The notes under the pieces are model-generated. The model was not told where the DNA came from. It saw only the letters and a list, made by a program, of their open reading frames with translations, and did no database searches. Both the position numbers and the translations under genes were made by a program. Shown piece by piece: positions 13,030 to 23,292 of a DNA stretch of 64,000 nt (positions are counted from its first letter, which is position 1; each line of letters begins with the position of its first letter). This DNA is from Callipepla californica brunnescens (lineage: Eukaryota > Chordata > Aves > Galliformes > Odontophoridae), in contig JALIRH010000004.1 of the NCBI GenBank assembly GCA_023055505.1, positions 39,065,502 through 39,129,501 of the forward strand, written 5' to 3'.

Positions 13030-14590
13030 CATCTTGAGTTAACACATAGGTACAGCACATCCTCAGTCCACTCCATAAACTGTTTTTTGAAAATTTTAAG
13101 TGGTCTTGTTTACATTTGTAAGAAAGTTACAAAACCATTCCTGGGAAATAATTATCTCAATTGAAATACTTTTCCCATCTTGAATATCTGCTTTTAATTA
13201 ATAGGGCAGCAAGTGAAATTATATTATTTTCTGTGAGATAAGCACACAATTCTTACAAGCAGAGAATAATGAATTTTGCAAAGGTTCCTATTTAAAGATC
13301 TCTTGTATTTATAATTAAGCCAAAAGAATGAGGTTGTATCTGGCTTGCATTTTTCATGAGTTTCTAAGAGGAAGGCAAAAATTGAAGTAATATGAACAGT
13401 TACACATTTTCCTTCATCTTTACCTTTTCTCTAAGATGTCTCAAACTGTGCAGTTAACTACTAAGCTAAATCCCACCACTCCCACAGCAGGCGAACAATG
13501 ATTCTGTAACTGTATGAGAAGTTGTGGATAAAGAGCATGGTAACTTGGCACCCCTGTGCTGAGCTGAAGTCCTTGGCTTGGCTCCAGGAGTGCAGCCTTG
13601 CTTTTCCAAGCACTGTTGGAACAATTGATTTTATTTTCCTGAGAGCAAAAATGAACTAGACAGGTGTAGCTGACTAAGATTTTCCATGGAACATTTCTCA
13701 GGCCTCAGCTTATTCCTTTCTTTAAAGTACAGAAACAATGGGATGATTATAGAGACAATATTTTGTGTTAAGTGTATCTTTAGCTCTGCCTGAATAAGCT
13801 GACTAGCACCTTTTTTTATTTTGCCAGTAGGGCTGGGATGAAGTCTGTTCTTGCGCATGGGAAAGGCCTTATTAACTCCCATGACAAATAAGCATATTCT
13901 TTTTCTCTCCTGTCCATTTGACCTGTCAGGACTTTCTCAGACCCAGCCACATTCAATGCATCTGACCCAGCCTTATTAGAAGCTGATACCTCAGCTGGAA
14001 AACAGAACATAGACTGGAGGAACTGGTTGTTGGTGGAGGTACCATTGCTGTGTTTGAGAAGCACTTAAAGGCCTATCAATTCTTGAAGCTGAGGGGACAC
14101 AGTCAAGAGCTCAAAACAGCAATTCATTACAGTTCATTAGTGCTATTGAAGCATTCTCTGCCCCTGTTAAACACCACTACCGTTAGTGAATGTAATGTTA
14201 TCACAGGACCTTGTTTCTAGAATCATTCTTTGCCTTCTCCTGTGGCAGTAAAGAGATCAACCTGATGGATACGTAGAGAGAACACTCGGGAAAACTATTA
14301 ACAACAGTAATTCCTTATATCTGTCAACCAACATTAATGGGTGGCTAACTATACCTCTGGAGATAAACAGTTTGGAAGGGCAAGAATAAAGTGAATTTTT
14401 TTTAGTGAGAAGTTCCATGGAGTGACTGGCTCTGTGGCATCCAGAGGAAGCTTGATAGAAACAAAAGAGTAGCTTCCAGAAGAGATAGCTGATGGAGAAT
14501 AATATTTGAATCGTGGAATAAAAAAAAAGCTAAAAAGAGAAGCTACAGTCAAACAACAACTATTTAAAATTAGTCATCATTACTTTGGAA
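13030..14590 (-). pseudogene. Decayed clade A serpin, exons 2 and 3
   Basis: Exon 2 remnant, about 13,719-14,590. The upstream part reads YYSPSAIS, and FSLKK follows exactly as many residues later as in gene B, where [10 protein letters not shown] leads to FNLKK 38 residues on. The 3' part reads TGKI, then HLTQNIV, and ends YFKE where the intact genes have YFKG at the splice donor. The donor GTAAG is lost. The exon is about 200 bp too long, so it contains inserted DNA around 14.06-14.34 kb. Exon 3 remnant, about 13,030-13,200: an FPRNG block, then MEWTEDVL, matching IPYKG and MKWLEDGL of gene A, with stop codons between. The copy cannot encode a serpin. Confidence 0.65.
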
Positions 14591-14599
14591 TTGTTGGAC

Positions 14600-15530
14600 C
14601 TCAAAATCCATTAAAATTCCTACAGTTGTATATGAGTTACTAGCTTCAGTAAGCCATGTGAGAGTGAAGAACTCGATGTCTCCAGAAAAGCTGGAAGTCA
14701 GATATGGCACCTGCTTGGGCAAGAAACTCGTGGTCTGCAATTTATCAGCTGTATTTCCTCAAGAGAAGATGGCCTCAGAAAGGAGGCTCTACAGGTTAAT
14801 TCAGTAGTATTGTTTGTTGTTGTTTTTTTCTTTTCTCTTTTTTTCCTCCTGCACAGACAAAAGGACAAAAGTCAACATGGTGGGAGAGAACAGCTTTGTC
14901 ATGCAGATCTAGTAAATGCAGTTCTCTCATGGAGCCCAGGCATTACTGCATACACACAAGAACTTTAAGGGCAACTGTACATTGACATTCAGATTCCACT
15001 GGATGAACAAGCCAGAAAAGATGGTTCTCTTATTCTAGAGCAGCTAATGAGGAATGGAGCTGGGAGCACGGGATCTGTGTCGGTAGGAGGCAGAGGCTGG
15101 GCTGGAGGGAAAAGAGTTATGCTGAACCTAGGAGCATCTATCATCTGGACAAGGACAGATTACAAGAGTTTGTGTTTCTGTTTCCCTCCTTAGTCACCAA
15201 TGACAAGATTTCAGAGACAAAGAGGACTTACCTTGAAATTCACAGTGAATCAGAGAGGGGAAGGATGGTTTCTCAGCTGACACTGGTAGATCTGTGAAGT
15301 TTCTGAGCTGAGAACTAGACATACATACACAGCTGGGGAGGGAGGGTTGGAGGGTTTATTTACATGCAACGGTCCATGAATGAGGTAGGGAAATGTCTGT
15401 AAAGATGCCCCAATGTATGTTTATCCTGGGACATTTAATAAACGTGGCCTGCTTCCACTTTTCCCAGCTGTCTGTTTAAAGAGAAGAATACTATAACAAA
15501 ATATACTTAAAATTAGGAATAAATTCCTGT
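14600..15530. other. Gap between two serpin relics
   Basis: No exon or repeat family was recognised between the relic ending near 14,590 and the next one starting at 15,630. Confidence 0.5.
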
Positions 15531-15533
15531 GTT

Positions 15534-15534
<1 letters not shown>

Positions 15535-15565
<31 letters not shown>
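15535..15565. repeat. poly-T tract (31 nt)
   Basis: An uninterrupted run of 31 T lies about 65 bp beyond the end of the serpin exon 5 remnant at 15,630. On the serpin strand it reads as poly-A, so it could be a retroposon tail or a plain homopolymer. Confidence 0.9.
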
Positions 15566-15567
<2 letters not shown>

Positions 15568-17164
15568 AAGGAACAGTTTGAGACGTGTACAAGCTCTCTT
15601 CTCTGTTGTGGAGTACAAGTGCTCTGGCCTAGTTGGTTCACAGTTTTTCCCATGAAGAGGATGCTGTGGGTGCTTCTGTCAAAAAAATAATTATCAGAAA
15701 GGTTCTGTTTAATTTGGTTTCAGGGGGACTAATCTATGAAGAGAAAACTTTGATTTCTACCATGGTCACTACAGGAACCTCTGTGCCATTCTCATTAACA
15801 TCCAAATTGTTAATTGCCTGGAAAGGGAACAAAGATTAAATATCTAGGCACAAAACAATGAAAAGCAGCTAGGGACAAACAAGTTTGCTTTAGCACTGAC
15901 TGAAGGTAATTTTCAAAAAATAGAACAGAATGAGTTACTTGTGAATTTGTGATAGAAAGATTCTCTTGTCCAGCTTTCCTAAGACAAGAAAAGTTTGCTC
16001 TGAGTTAAGAGAACTGTTAAATAAAAAGCATCCTACAGTGTGTGAAGGGGCCCCACAGTTTGCCTCAGGTTGTGTCCTACATCAATCATTTCATGGGCAA
16101 TTGTTTAATCTGAGCTCCATCTTACACTGCTGCCCTGTATGAAACACTAATTTGTGTAAGTATTGAGTGTGGGAACTGTACTCATTTTGTCTAAGATGCT
16201 GGATAAAACTATCGACAGAGGAAAGTAGAATCTAAACGAAAGCAATCCACTTTGATCCTGTGAATACTCAATATTCAGAAATCTGCTTTCGAGACAAGAC
16301 TAGTGTCAGCCCAAATGTCACTTACCTCTCTCTATTGCTTGAGGATGCTTTTATCAGTATATTACTCTTAGCTCCTGCACTACATCAGCCTGAAGTAGCT
16401 AGGACACCAAGCTGCAAATAAATTTACTGCTCTGGTACTAGAGACAAGGTTTGGTGTTTCACTCTGTTGTCAGTGACAGCTGAATATTCACTTTGGACCT
16501 CATCTTCCTGTCATCCTGGCACAGTATCTAAGAGTTGCTTCACTGACTGAATCCTGCTCTCAGTATACAGAGCATGCTTCCAGAAGATAAATTCTTAATT
16601 ACTGATACAAAATAAAACCTCATAATTAAATATTATGTATTAAATTGCAGAGATCATAGACAATATGAAGTCAAAGTCTTCTATGGAAGTATAACATAAT
16701 ACTTACAGCAGAGTTCAAAAAGAGTCTGCTAGACCTCTCTTACACAGTGCTACTTCCCTATTCTTCATTTTGCTCAGTAGGATTAAGTTAATGTCCACTG
16801 AAATATTAATCAAAGCAAAGAATGCGTTAGTTATTTTTTTTCCTAGATATCAAACACTATAATCCTGTTTTTCATCATAAAAGTGAAATGATGCCACCAA
16901 CTAGGGCTCAGAGTGTCAAGAGCAAGGTTCTTGCTACTCTTGAACTTAAAGAAATCCATGGATAAATGAGCTTTGCAAGACAGCATAGCATAGAACAATA
17001 CCTTGAGCTTTTGAAAAAAACACAGTATAAGAACTTGAAATCTAAGATAGGCCCTGAGTGATGTCTGGTTGTGAAAAGGGTGCAGAACTCTCTGCATGGG
17101 ATACCCTGACTGAAGGATATAAATCTAATCAGGTCTGAACAATAAAACTACTTAGTAGAACAAG

Positions 17165-17612
17165 TTTTCAGCCACAAAATGCTATTTTCCAGCAATCACC
17201 ACCATAAACCAATTTGTGTGAGTGATCTCATTGAGATGCTATCTGTTCCATGTTGCAACAGCTATGCATGTATGTCTGAAATGTAGCTTGTCTTTCACAC
17301 AGATATCACCATTGTTGAAGTGCACCACCCTCTGTCTCTCTGCTTTCATATCAACTGTTCAGTCTCCAGAAACATTCAGCAGTGTCAGTAGGTGCAATTT
17401 TTCCCACCTGGAGGAATTCAGTGACACACCTTTGTTTTAGATGCACCTCCATGTTAGATGCCATTGTGCCAGACTGCCTTGCTGCTGCCATCTGTCACAT
17501 GATAACACATAGTGGAATATTACTGGGAACCTCTATGCCACCAACATCCACCTCTGACATCACAGGCCAACATAACAAAATAGAAACCATTACTTCTGGG
17601 ACAACCCTCGTA
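17165..17612 (-). mobile_element. Galluhop-like mariner fragment inside a serpin relic
   Basis: This is the reverse-complement counterpart of the element at 4.47 kb. Its right side (plus strand) reads ATAACAAAATAGAAACCATT and then ACTTCTGGGACAACC, a decayed terminal inverted repeat. Blocks such as GGTGCAATTTTTCCCACCTGG and CCATCTGTCACATGATAACA match the other copy in inverse orientation. The transposase remnant would read on the minus strand and is broken. The insertion lies in an intron of the 15.6-20.7 kb serpin relic. Confidence 0.7.
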
Positions 17613-19794
17613 GCATTCTTCAAAGACTTCACTAAATTGTTCAATGCTTGTCAAGACGAGTAGTTGTTAGTTATCTGAGAGGATGTTAATGAGTATTTTG
17701 GGAATTACTGAAATAGTGAATGAAAAGCAAAGTAACAACATAATAACATAGCTTGAAAAGTCAAAATATGAAAATGGAGAATAGACTGAGCAGACTTCAT
17801 TATGGCAAAGCACTAGCTGCAGTAAGAAAAGATAACTACAGGCTTTACATATCTATTACATACAACTCATAGTGGAGCAGAAAGATTCAGTTTAGCTACT
17901 TAGAAGCTTATTTAAGACTGAAATACATGACACTCATCCTAACCAAGAGAGGTGAGTTGTTTCCATTGAATGTACATGATTTAACTCTAGGTGAATCTAC
18001 AGTTCCTCTTACATTTAGGAATATACCCAATGCATTATGTTGTCATTACTGCCTCTTACAAGACAGTAGGTCAGAAATTATATTCAGAGAGCTCTCCCTC
18101 ATAAAGTATGAAAACTGCCAGAAATTTCACTGCAGTGTTACATAACAAGCTTATTTGCTAGAATTTAGCAGCAGCACAAGTTATTTTTCTCAAGTCTTGG
18201 CTTGCCAGTATAGGTAATATTAATTTATCTGTCCATCCTTAATGCCTGGCTAACCATCTGAAGAATCCTACCATCACTAGGGAGGAACTGAGGGAAGAAC
18301 AGCAATTCCCAGATCATGCAGCAACATTCAAGTGTCAGGAAGAGAGGGGGCACATGTGCCTGTCACTTGCTCAACAATCCCAGACACTGCCTCCTCTTAC
18401 CCTGAGCCAAGTCTCACTTTAGGCAAGATTTAGACCAGCAGTCACATCAGGCTCATAGATTACCATTTTCATCTGCAAACTTCGAAGCAATCAGGTTCTA
18501 AATGATTCCAGTTAGATCAGCATTAGTGAATGCTTCAACCACACTCAGTCCTCTGAAAATCTCCCATAGGTGGTAGGTATCAGAAATAGGTGCTCTCAAA
18601 ACATGATTCTCTCCTGTTGAATGCAATAGAAATAAGAGTGAATCACCCCACACAGATATCTTTTACATTACAGAACCTGTGTCATCCCAGGGAAAGTAAA
18701 GCTGTTTTTTTTTGTTTGTTTGTTTTCCTCCTCTGAGCACTGTTGCAAATGGCTACACTGAAAACCTGTTACCTAGGATGGATGTCACACAGAAACAAGA
18801 TGCTAAGCTAGAAATCCAGTGTAGAGTTTTTAAAAGAAAGAGATGGGTGGAGCCCCTGGGTTCTTCTAGGTAAGCAGTGTCTGTGATGGAGGAACTCCTG
18901 TTCCAGGAGCCAGGGAAGTCTTACAAAGGGCTGCAAAACATGGTTTCCAATTGTCCTGATAATGGTCTCTGTGGAAAGAACTAAGGAATAACTTACCTTT
19001 TTTCACACTGTTTGCCAGTCACTGCTGAGTTGTACAACGTATTTGGTTCCTTCTTACAAGAGCAGTTTTATGCCCAATCATTAAGCTACGCCAGTCCTTG
19101 CTTGGTCTTCGAATTGTGGTGTACTAGCATTATAAGACGTATTTCCAAGTTTCCTGTGGTAAAAGATTTTTGTGTATGGAAGAAAAACACCACTAAGATG
19201 ATAAGCAAGAGCAAGAGAAACTTAAACTTCACATGATAATTCCTCATCCAGGTATTTCTTGTCTTATGTATTGCTTGAGATCTGTCTGCAGAAGTTCATA
19301 TATGTATGAACACGAACAAATTTTAATTGAATTATTGATGTCAAGAGATTTAAGATATTAGCATCATTGCAAAATTTCTGCAACTATAATAAAAATCAGT
19401 TACTCAACATACTTGAATTTCTATAAAGGGCATACTAACTATAATCTGTATGTCTTACAAATATACAGACTTTTCTTATTAGATAAAGAAAACGTTGCAA
19501 TTTCAATTGCAAAACAATATGACTGATAGAAGGAAAAATAAGCTGAAGGCCAAGGAGAAAGTTAGCAACAGAACAAAAATATAAAGCAGGCTTCTTCTGC
19601 TTTGTGTTCTCCCTCTATCACTAAGTCAATAGAACTCCCAGAACTAAAACTCCACATGGACTCATAGTTTGCTAGATTAAAGTAACACTAACAAAATCAA
19701 ATTCAACACAGAAGAAAATAATTGTGGTATCTCAGAAGAAAATAAGGTTGTTTTATTATCAGTGTGATTCTGTTTCTCATAACAGAAATTTCAC

Positions 19795-19955
19795 TTCAAA
19801 TAATCATGCCTCCATCCCTGGAGGCATTCAAGCCAAGACTGGAGGCAGCTATGGGCAACGTGGTCTACTGGCTAACAACTCGTCCACAGCTGGGAGGGTG
19901 GAAATAAATGGTCTTTGTGGTCCTTTTCAACCCAGGCCATTCTATGATTCTTTGT
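19795..19955 (+). mobile_element. CR1 LINE 3' end fragment
   Basis: It reads CATCCCTGGAGGCATTCAAG, then GGCAGCTATGGGCAACGTGG, TTTGTGGTCCTTTTCAACCC and finally CCATTCTATGATTCT. This is the characteristic order of the CR1 3' untranslated region and its terminal short repeat. It is 5'-truncated, as most CR1 copies are, and lies in an intron of the neighbouring serpin relic. Confidence 0.9.
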
Positions 19956-20380
19956 TCATCTTTTTGTAAAAAGCAATATTGTAAACAATATTCTATCTAA
20001 TATCCTTGCACTAATAGAGTGCTTTCAAGAGCTCACATCTATTTAAAGCCTGATGTGAATTTCATTGCAGTCTGTCAGACAAAATTTTAATGAGTACCCC
20101 TCACTGAGCATTCATCTCATGCTTTACTGATACGTTTTCCACAAACATCCCATGTAAAGGCACAGGACTGCAGATCCACTGGATAGTGCCAAGGCTTTTC
20201 AAAATTAGTTAAGAAACATTTTTTCAAGGTTTTTCAACCTTTTTTTTTCCCCCAATATCATTAGAATCAGAAGTGAGGAAAAGGAAACAACTGAAGATAA
20301 ATTCCAAAGGACCAAAATATGGTTCTCAAATGGAATTGAGGTCTTGAATTTCTTAAGAAAAAATATGTATTTGTATGTAT

Positions 20381-20405
20381 ATATGTGTGTGTGTGTATAT
20401 ATAAA
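20381..20405. repeat. (TA)n(GT)n microsatellite
   Basis: Alternating TATATATGTGTGTGTGTGTA, then TATATA. A short compound dinucleotide repeat. Confidence 0.8.
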
Positions 20406-20650
20406 CACACCCATCAAACTCAACTAGATAGGACTGTTGACTAAAAATGTTCATTAAATATTCAAAAACTTATAGATGGCATACATTACTCTCAGAATTC
20501 TTAAAAAGTTCTAGCAGCTAGAATTATCAACAGTAAACGAAGACAGTCACCCAGCAGTCTTCCCCAGTGTCAGAGAGGTTAAAGACAAATATCTGAACAC
20601 AACTGGCAACTCTGGAGCCAGCAGGGCAAATATAGTGGAGATTTTGAAAA

Positions 20651-20667
20651 GGGGGGGGGGGGGGGGG
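20651..20667. repeat. poly-G tract (17 nt)
   Basis: Seventeen consecutive G on the plus strand (C on the serpin strand) sit inside the exon 2 remnant of the serpin relic. The intact gene A has only GGGGG here, in the GGGGGAGAAGAAAATATT stretch. Confidence 0.9.
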
Positions 20668-20799
20668 AATGTTATTGCCAGGTGTAAAGGCTGAAAAAGC
20701 AAAGAAACCAGCACAAACGAGGGGGTGTTACAATAAAAGGAAAATGAGTGCTCACCTGTCTTTGAAGATCTATGTTTACAAGGAAGAAACTTCACAAAG

Positions 20800-23230
20800 G
20801 AGGGATCTCCAACAAGAGATCCTTCCTCAGTAACAGTCAGCCCTTAAATGAGGTCTAAGAGGGGTGGAGCCTGGCTTCACCTGTGCTCCCAACGCTGGCC
20901 AGATCTTTCCTTCTGATGCTCATTCTGATCCCCTACACCAGGTTACTGAGTGCTCCCTTACCTGTACAATCTGAAAGCAAAGTCTGCATTGCTGAGAACA
21001 GTCTCTCATTAGGAGCTAAAAGGAACTCCCCTAAGTGGGTGCTGCTCCTGAGCTGCGTTTAGTTTTCTTATTCTGCTTGCGGCCATTGGCTGGTGAGAGC
21101 CAGGGACAACAGTGCAGCAAGAGTCAAGTGCATATTTGCAGTCATGTTTAAAGAACACCTAAAACAATTCCAGGCTTTCTTGATGTAAACAGATTTTGTA
21201 TCTGGGTTCTATGCCTGAAACAACTCATTCATCTGGCCCTTTGAGAACTTATTACTTGATGAGGTTATAGCAAAATTTTCTTTCTCATCTGTAAACCCAT
21301 TTCTAAAAAAAAAAAAAGCAAAAACAAAAAACAATGAAATTGGCATTACTGTATTTACTGTCTGCTTTATTTAGCACTGTTGTCAGATTTGAGGAACAGG
21401 GAGTTGTGTTTCTCATCCCTTCCACATGTTGTCTTCCTGCATGACTGTTGGAAGGAGAGCTGCATGACATTGGCATTTAGCAGCTGAGCATTTCTCGACA
21501 AAGTGATCCAGCTGCCAAAGAAGACTCTCCAGTGACCATTTTCTGACAACTCTATCCAGTTTGCAGTCAGGACACCCTCCAGCAAATAGCTTGCACAACT
21601 GTCAAATCTTGACAGGCCCCTGAACATTTTCATCAGGAAGACTGACAGGCGGACTTTCTGGTTCATTACAAAACACTGTAAGATTTTTAAGTTTAGTTTT
21701 AAGAAAAACCTAAATGGTGATTATGTCTCCATTTTATGTGGTATCAAATTTGGTATTGAATCTAAATTCATTTATATAGCAATATAATAGCATTACCCTG
21801 ACAGCAGACTCAAAGCACTGGTCAGCTGAAAACACCAAAATAACATTTATGGCAAATGCAAGGTGGTCTTACGGGTTTTGCCTTGCATTTGTTTCAAAGA
21901 GTCTTTCCTGAACAAATTAAGTTTGTTTCAAAGACGGAAAAACAGTCCCTGGACTCCTTGTATTTGGCCAGTAGCTGGTGAAGGCCTTTTAGCTTGACCA
22001 GAAACATTCAGAGAAATGTCACATGCTGGGAAAGAGCTTATATAATATATAACAACATTATAAGAACTGAGTAACAGTGGAGGTTTCACATTTCTGTTTG
22101 TCATTCTGGCTTCATTATACCAGGCAATTCTGGAGCACAGGCCTGACCATCAACCTACCACTCATCTTACATATTTTATGCAGTTTCTGATGCAGGTGAT
22201 CCACTCAGGGAGGTGAAGACATGGATTTCTATCCTCCAGGAAAATATCCTTAACAGCACTCCAGGTCTAATGCTAACTCCCCTCTTTCAGTTTCAGTCTA
22301 ATTAAGATCCTGGAAATATAGGATTGTTTGTCTTCAGGCAAGGGAGGGCTGTGAACACGAATATTCTTCAATATCCTGTAACTAAGTCAAATGCACTAAT
22401 TGCAGATTGGTGTGGTTAGTAACAGTTGCTCTAGAAAGATCAGGCTCCACAGAGGAACTAGTTCTAATATCAAATTACCCACATGATTTATACAGTCAAA
22501 CTTCAAGAAAATGAGGAACAACACACTGAAAAGGATAAATGTATTCAACACTTCTCAAATGTTTGATGCCACTGAATTCAAATGATAGAAGAGAGAAGGA
22601 GTCAGGCTGATACCACAGAAGTCTGGCTGTGTTTTTTAGCAGATGTCTCTTCCCTTGGTGCTCCAGCTCCTCACACATGCCAAGATTTGACTCTGAATTT
22701 TGACACAAGACAGTGTCCATCAATAAGGCTGGATTAGGAGATGTTAGATTGGTTCAGACATCCTCAGAGTGCTGAGCAATCATTTTCTCATTCAAATGCA
22801 TGGCCTTTTTCCATTAATAACATCCACATGGAAGAGAAAACCTAAGATACCCCTAGTTGGACTGTACATTACATTCTAAACTTCCATGTCATCTCTCCAG
22901 GACCAGGAGTCAGTAAGAACTGCTGACAGCTGGAGAAAACAACAACATTCTCCTAGTTTTCTATTCACTACCCAGAAGCAACCAGCTTCTTCATTCATTA
23001 CTGAACACATTTTAAACTGCTTCTCTCAGCTGAATACTTACCTTATTTTTCAATAATAGCATATATTTGTCATTAGAAGATCGATGTATGCACTGCTTCA
23101 TAATTTGCTAGTAAGTGTATCTTGGTAGCTGCTTTCTACTGGAGAAGAGACAGTGATTTTAACAGTGACCACATTCTTGTCTTGATTGTTTTTAAAAAAA
23201 TAAAATAGTTACTAACAGATGTGATATAAT
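20800..23230. other. Intergenic, between serpin relic and gene A
   Basis: No recognised exon. A minus-strand frame at 21,367-21,666 (99 codons, with a cysteine-rich alternative frame at 21,413-21,598) is the longest, but I do not recognise it and see no splice or family support. Confidence 0.45.
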
Positions 23231-23236
23231 TTTAAT
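23231..23236 (-). promoter_or_regulatory. Possible polyadenylation signal of gene A
   Basis: ATTAAA on the minus strand, 57 bases after the stop codon of gene A. It is the commonest variant of AATAAA. No canonical AATAAA was seen closer, and no cleavage evidence is available. Confidence 0.35.
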
Positions 23237-23292
23237 TACATCAGACTATAAATGCATAAAGTGCAATTCAAATCAGTAAGACCAGTCACTGA

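Larger units (their letters stand above)
15630..20745 (-). pseudogene. Decayed clade A serpin, exons 5, 3 and 2 visible
   Basis: Exon 5, 15,630-15,817: the acceptor CAG is kept, followed by AINNLDVNENGTE (compare AIHKALLEVDETGTE in gene C). An in-frame TAG at 15,734-15,736 falls in the reactive loop. FNRPF has become LNRTF, and a one-base frameshift lies in a T run just before FDRSTHSILFMGK. Exon 3, about 17,930-18,140: the peptide reads MRESSLNIISDLLSCK, matching [17 protein letters not shown] of gene A, then two stops and ALGIFLN. Exon 2, about 20,540-20,745: FKISTIFALLA matches the FSPISxSxAFALLA segment, and nucleotide similarity continues to the signal for AFRFY. A run of 17 G interrupts it. 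Exon 4 was not located. A Galluhop element has inserted between exons 5 and 3. Several disabling lesions make this a clear pseudogene. Confidence 0.85.
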
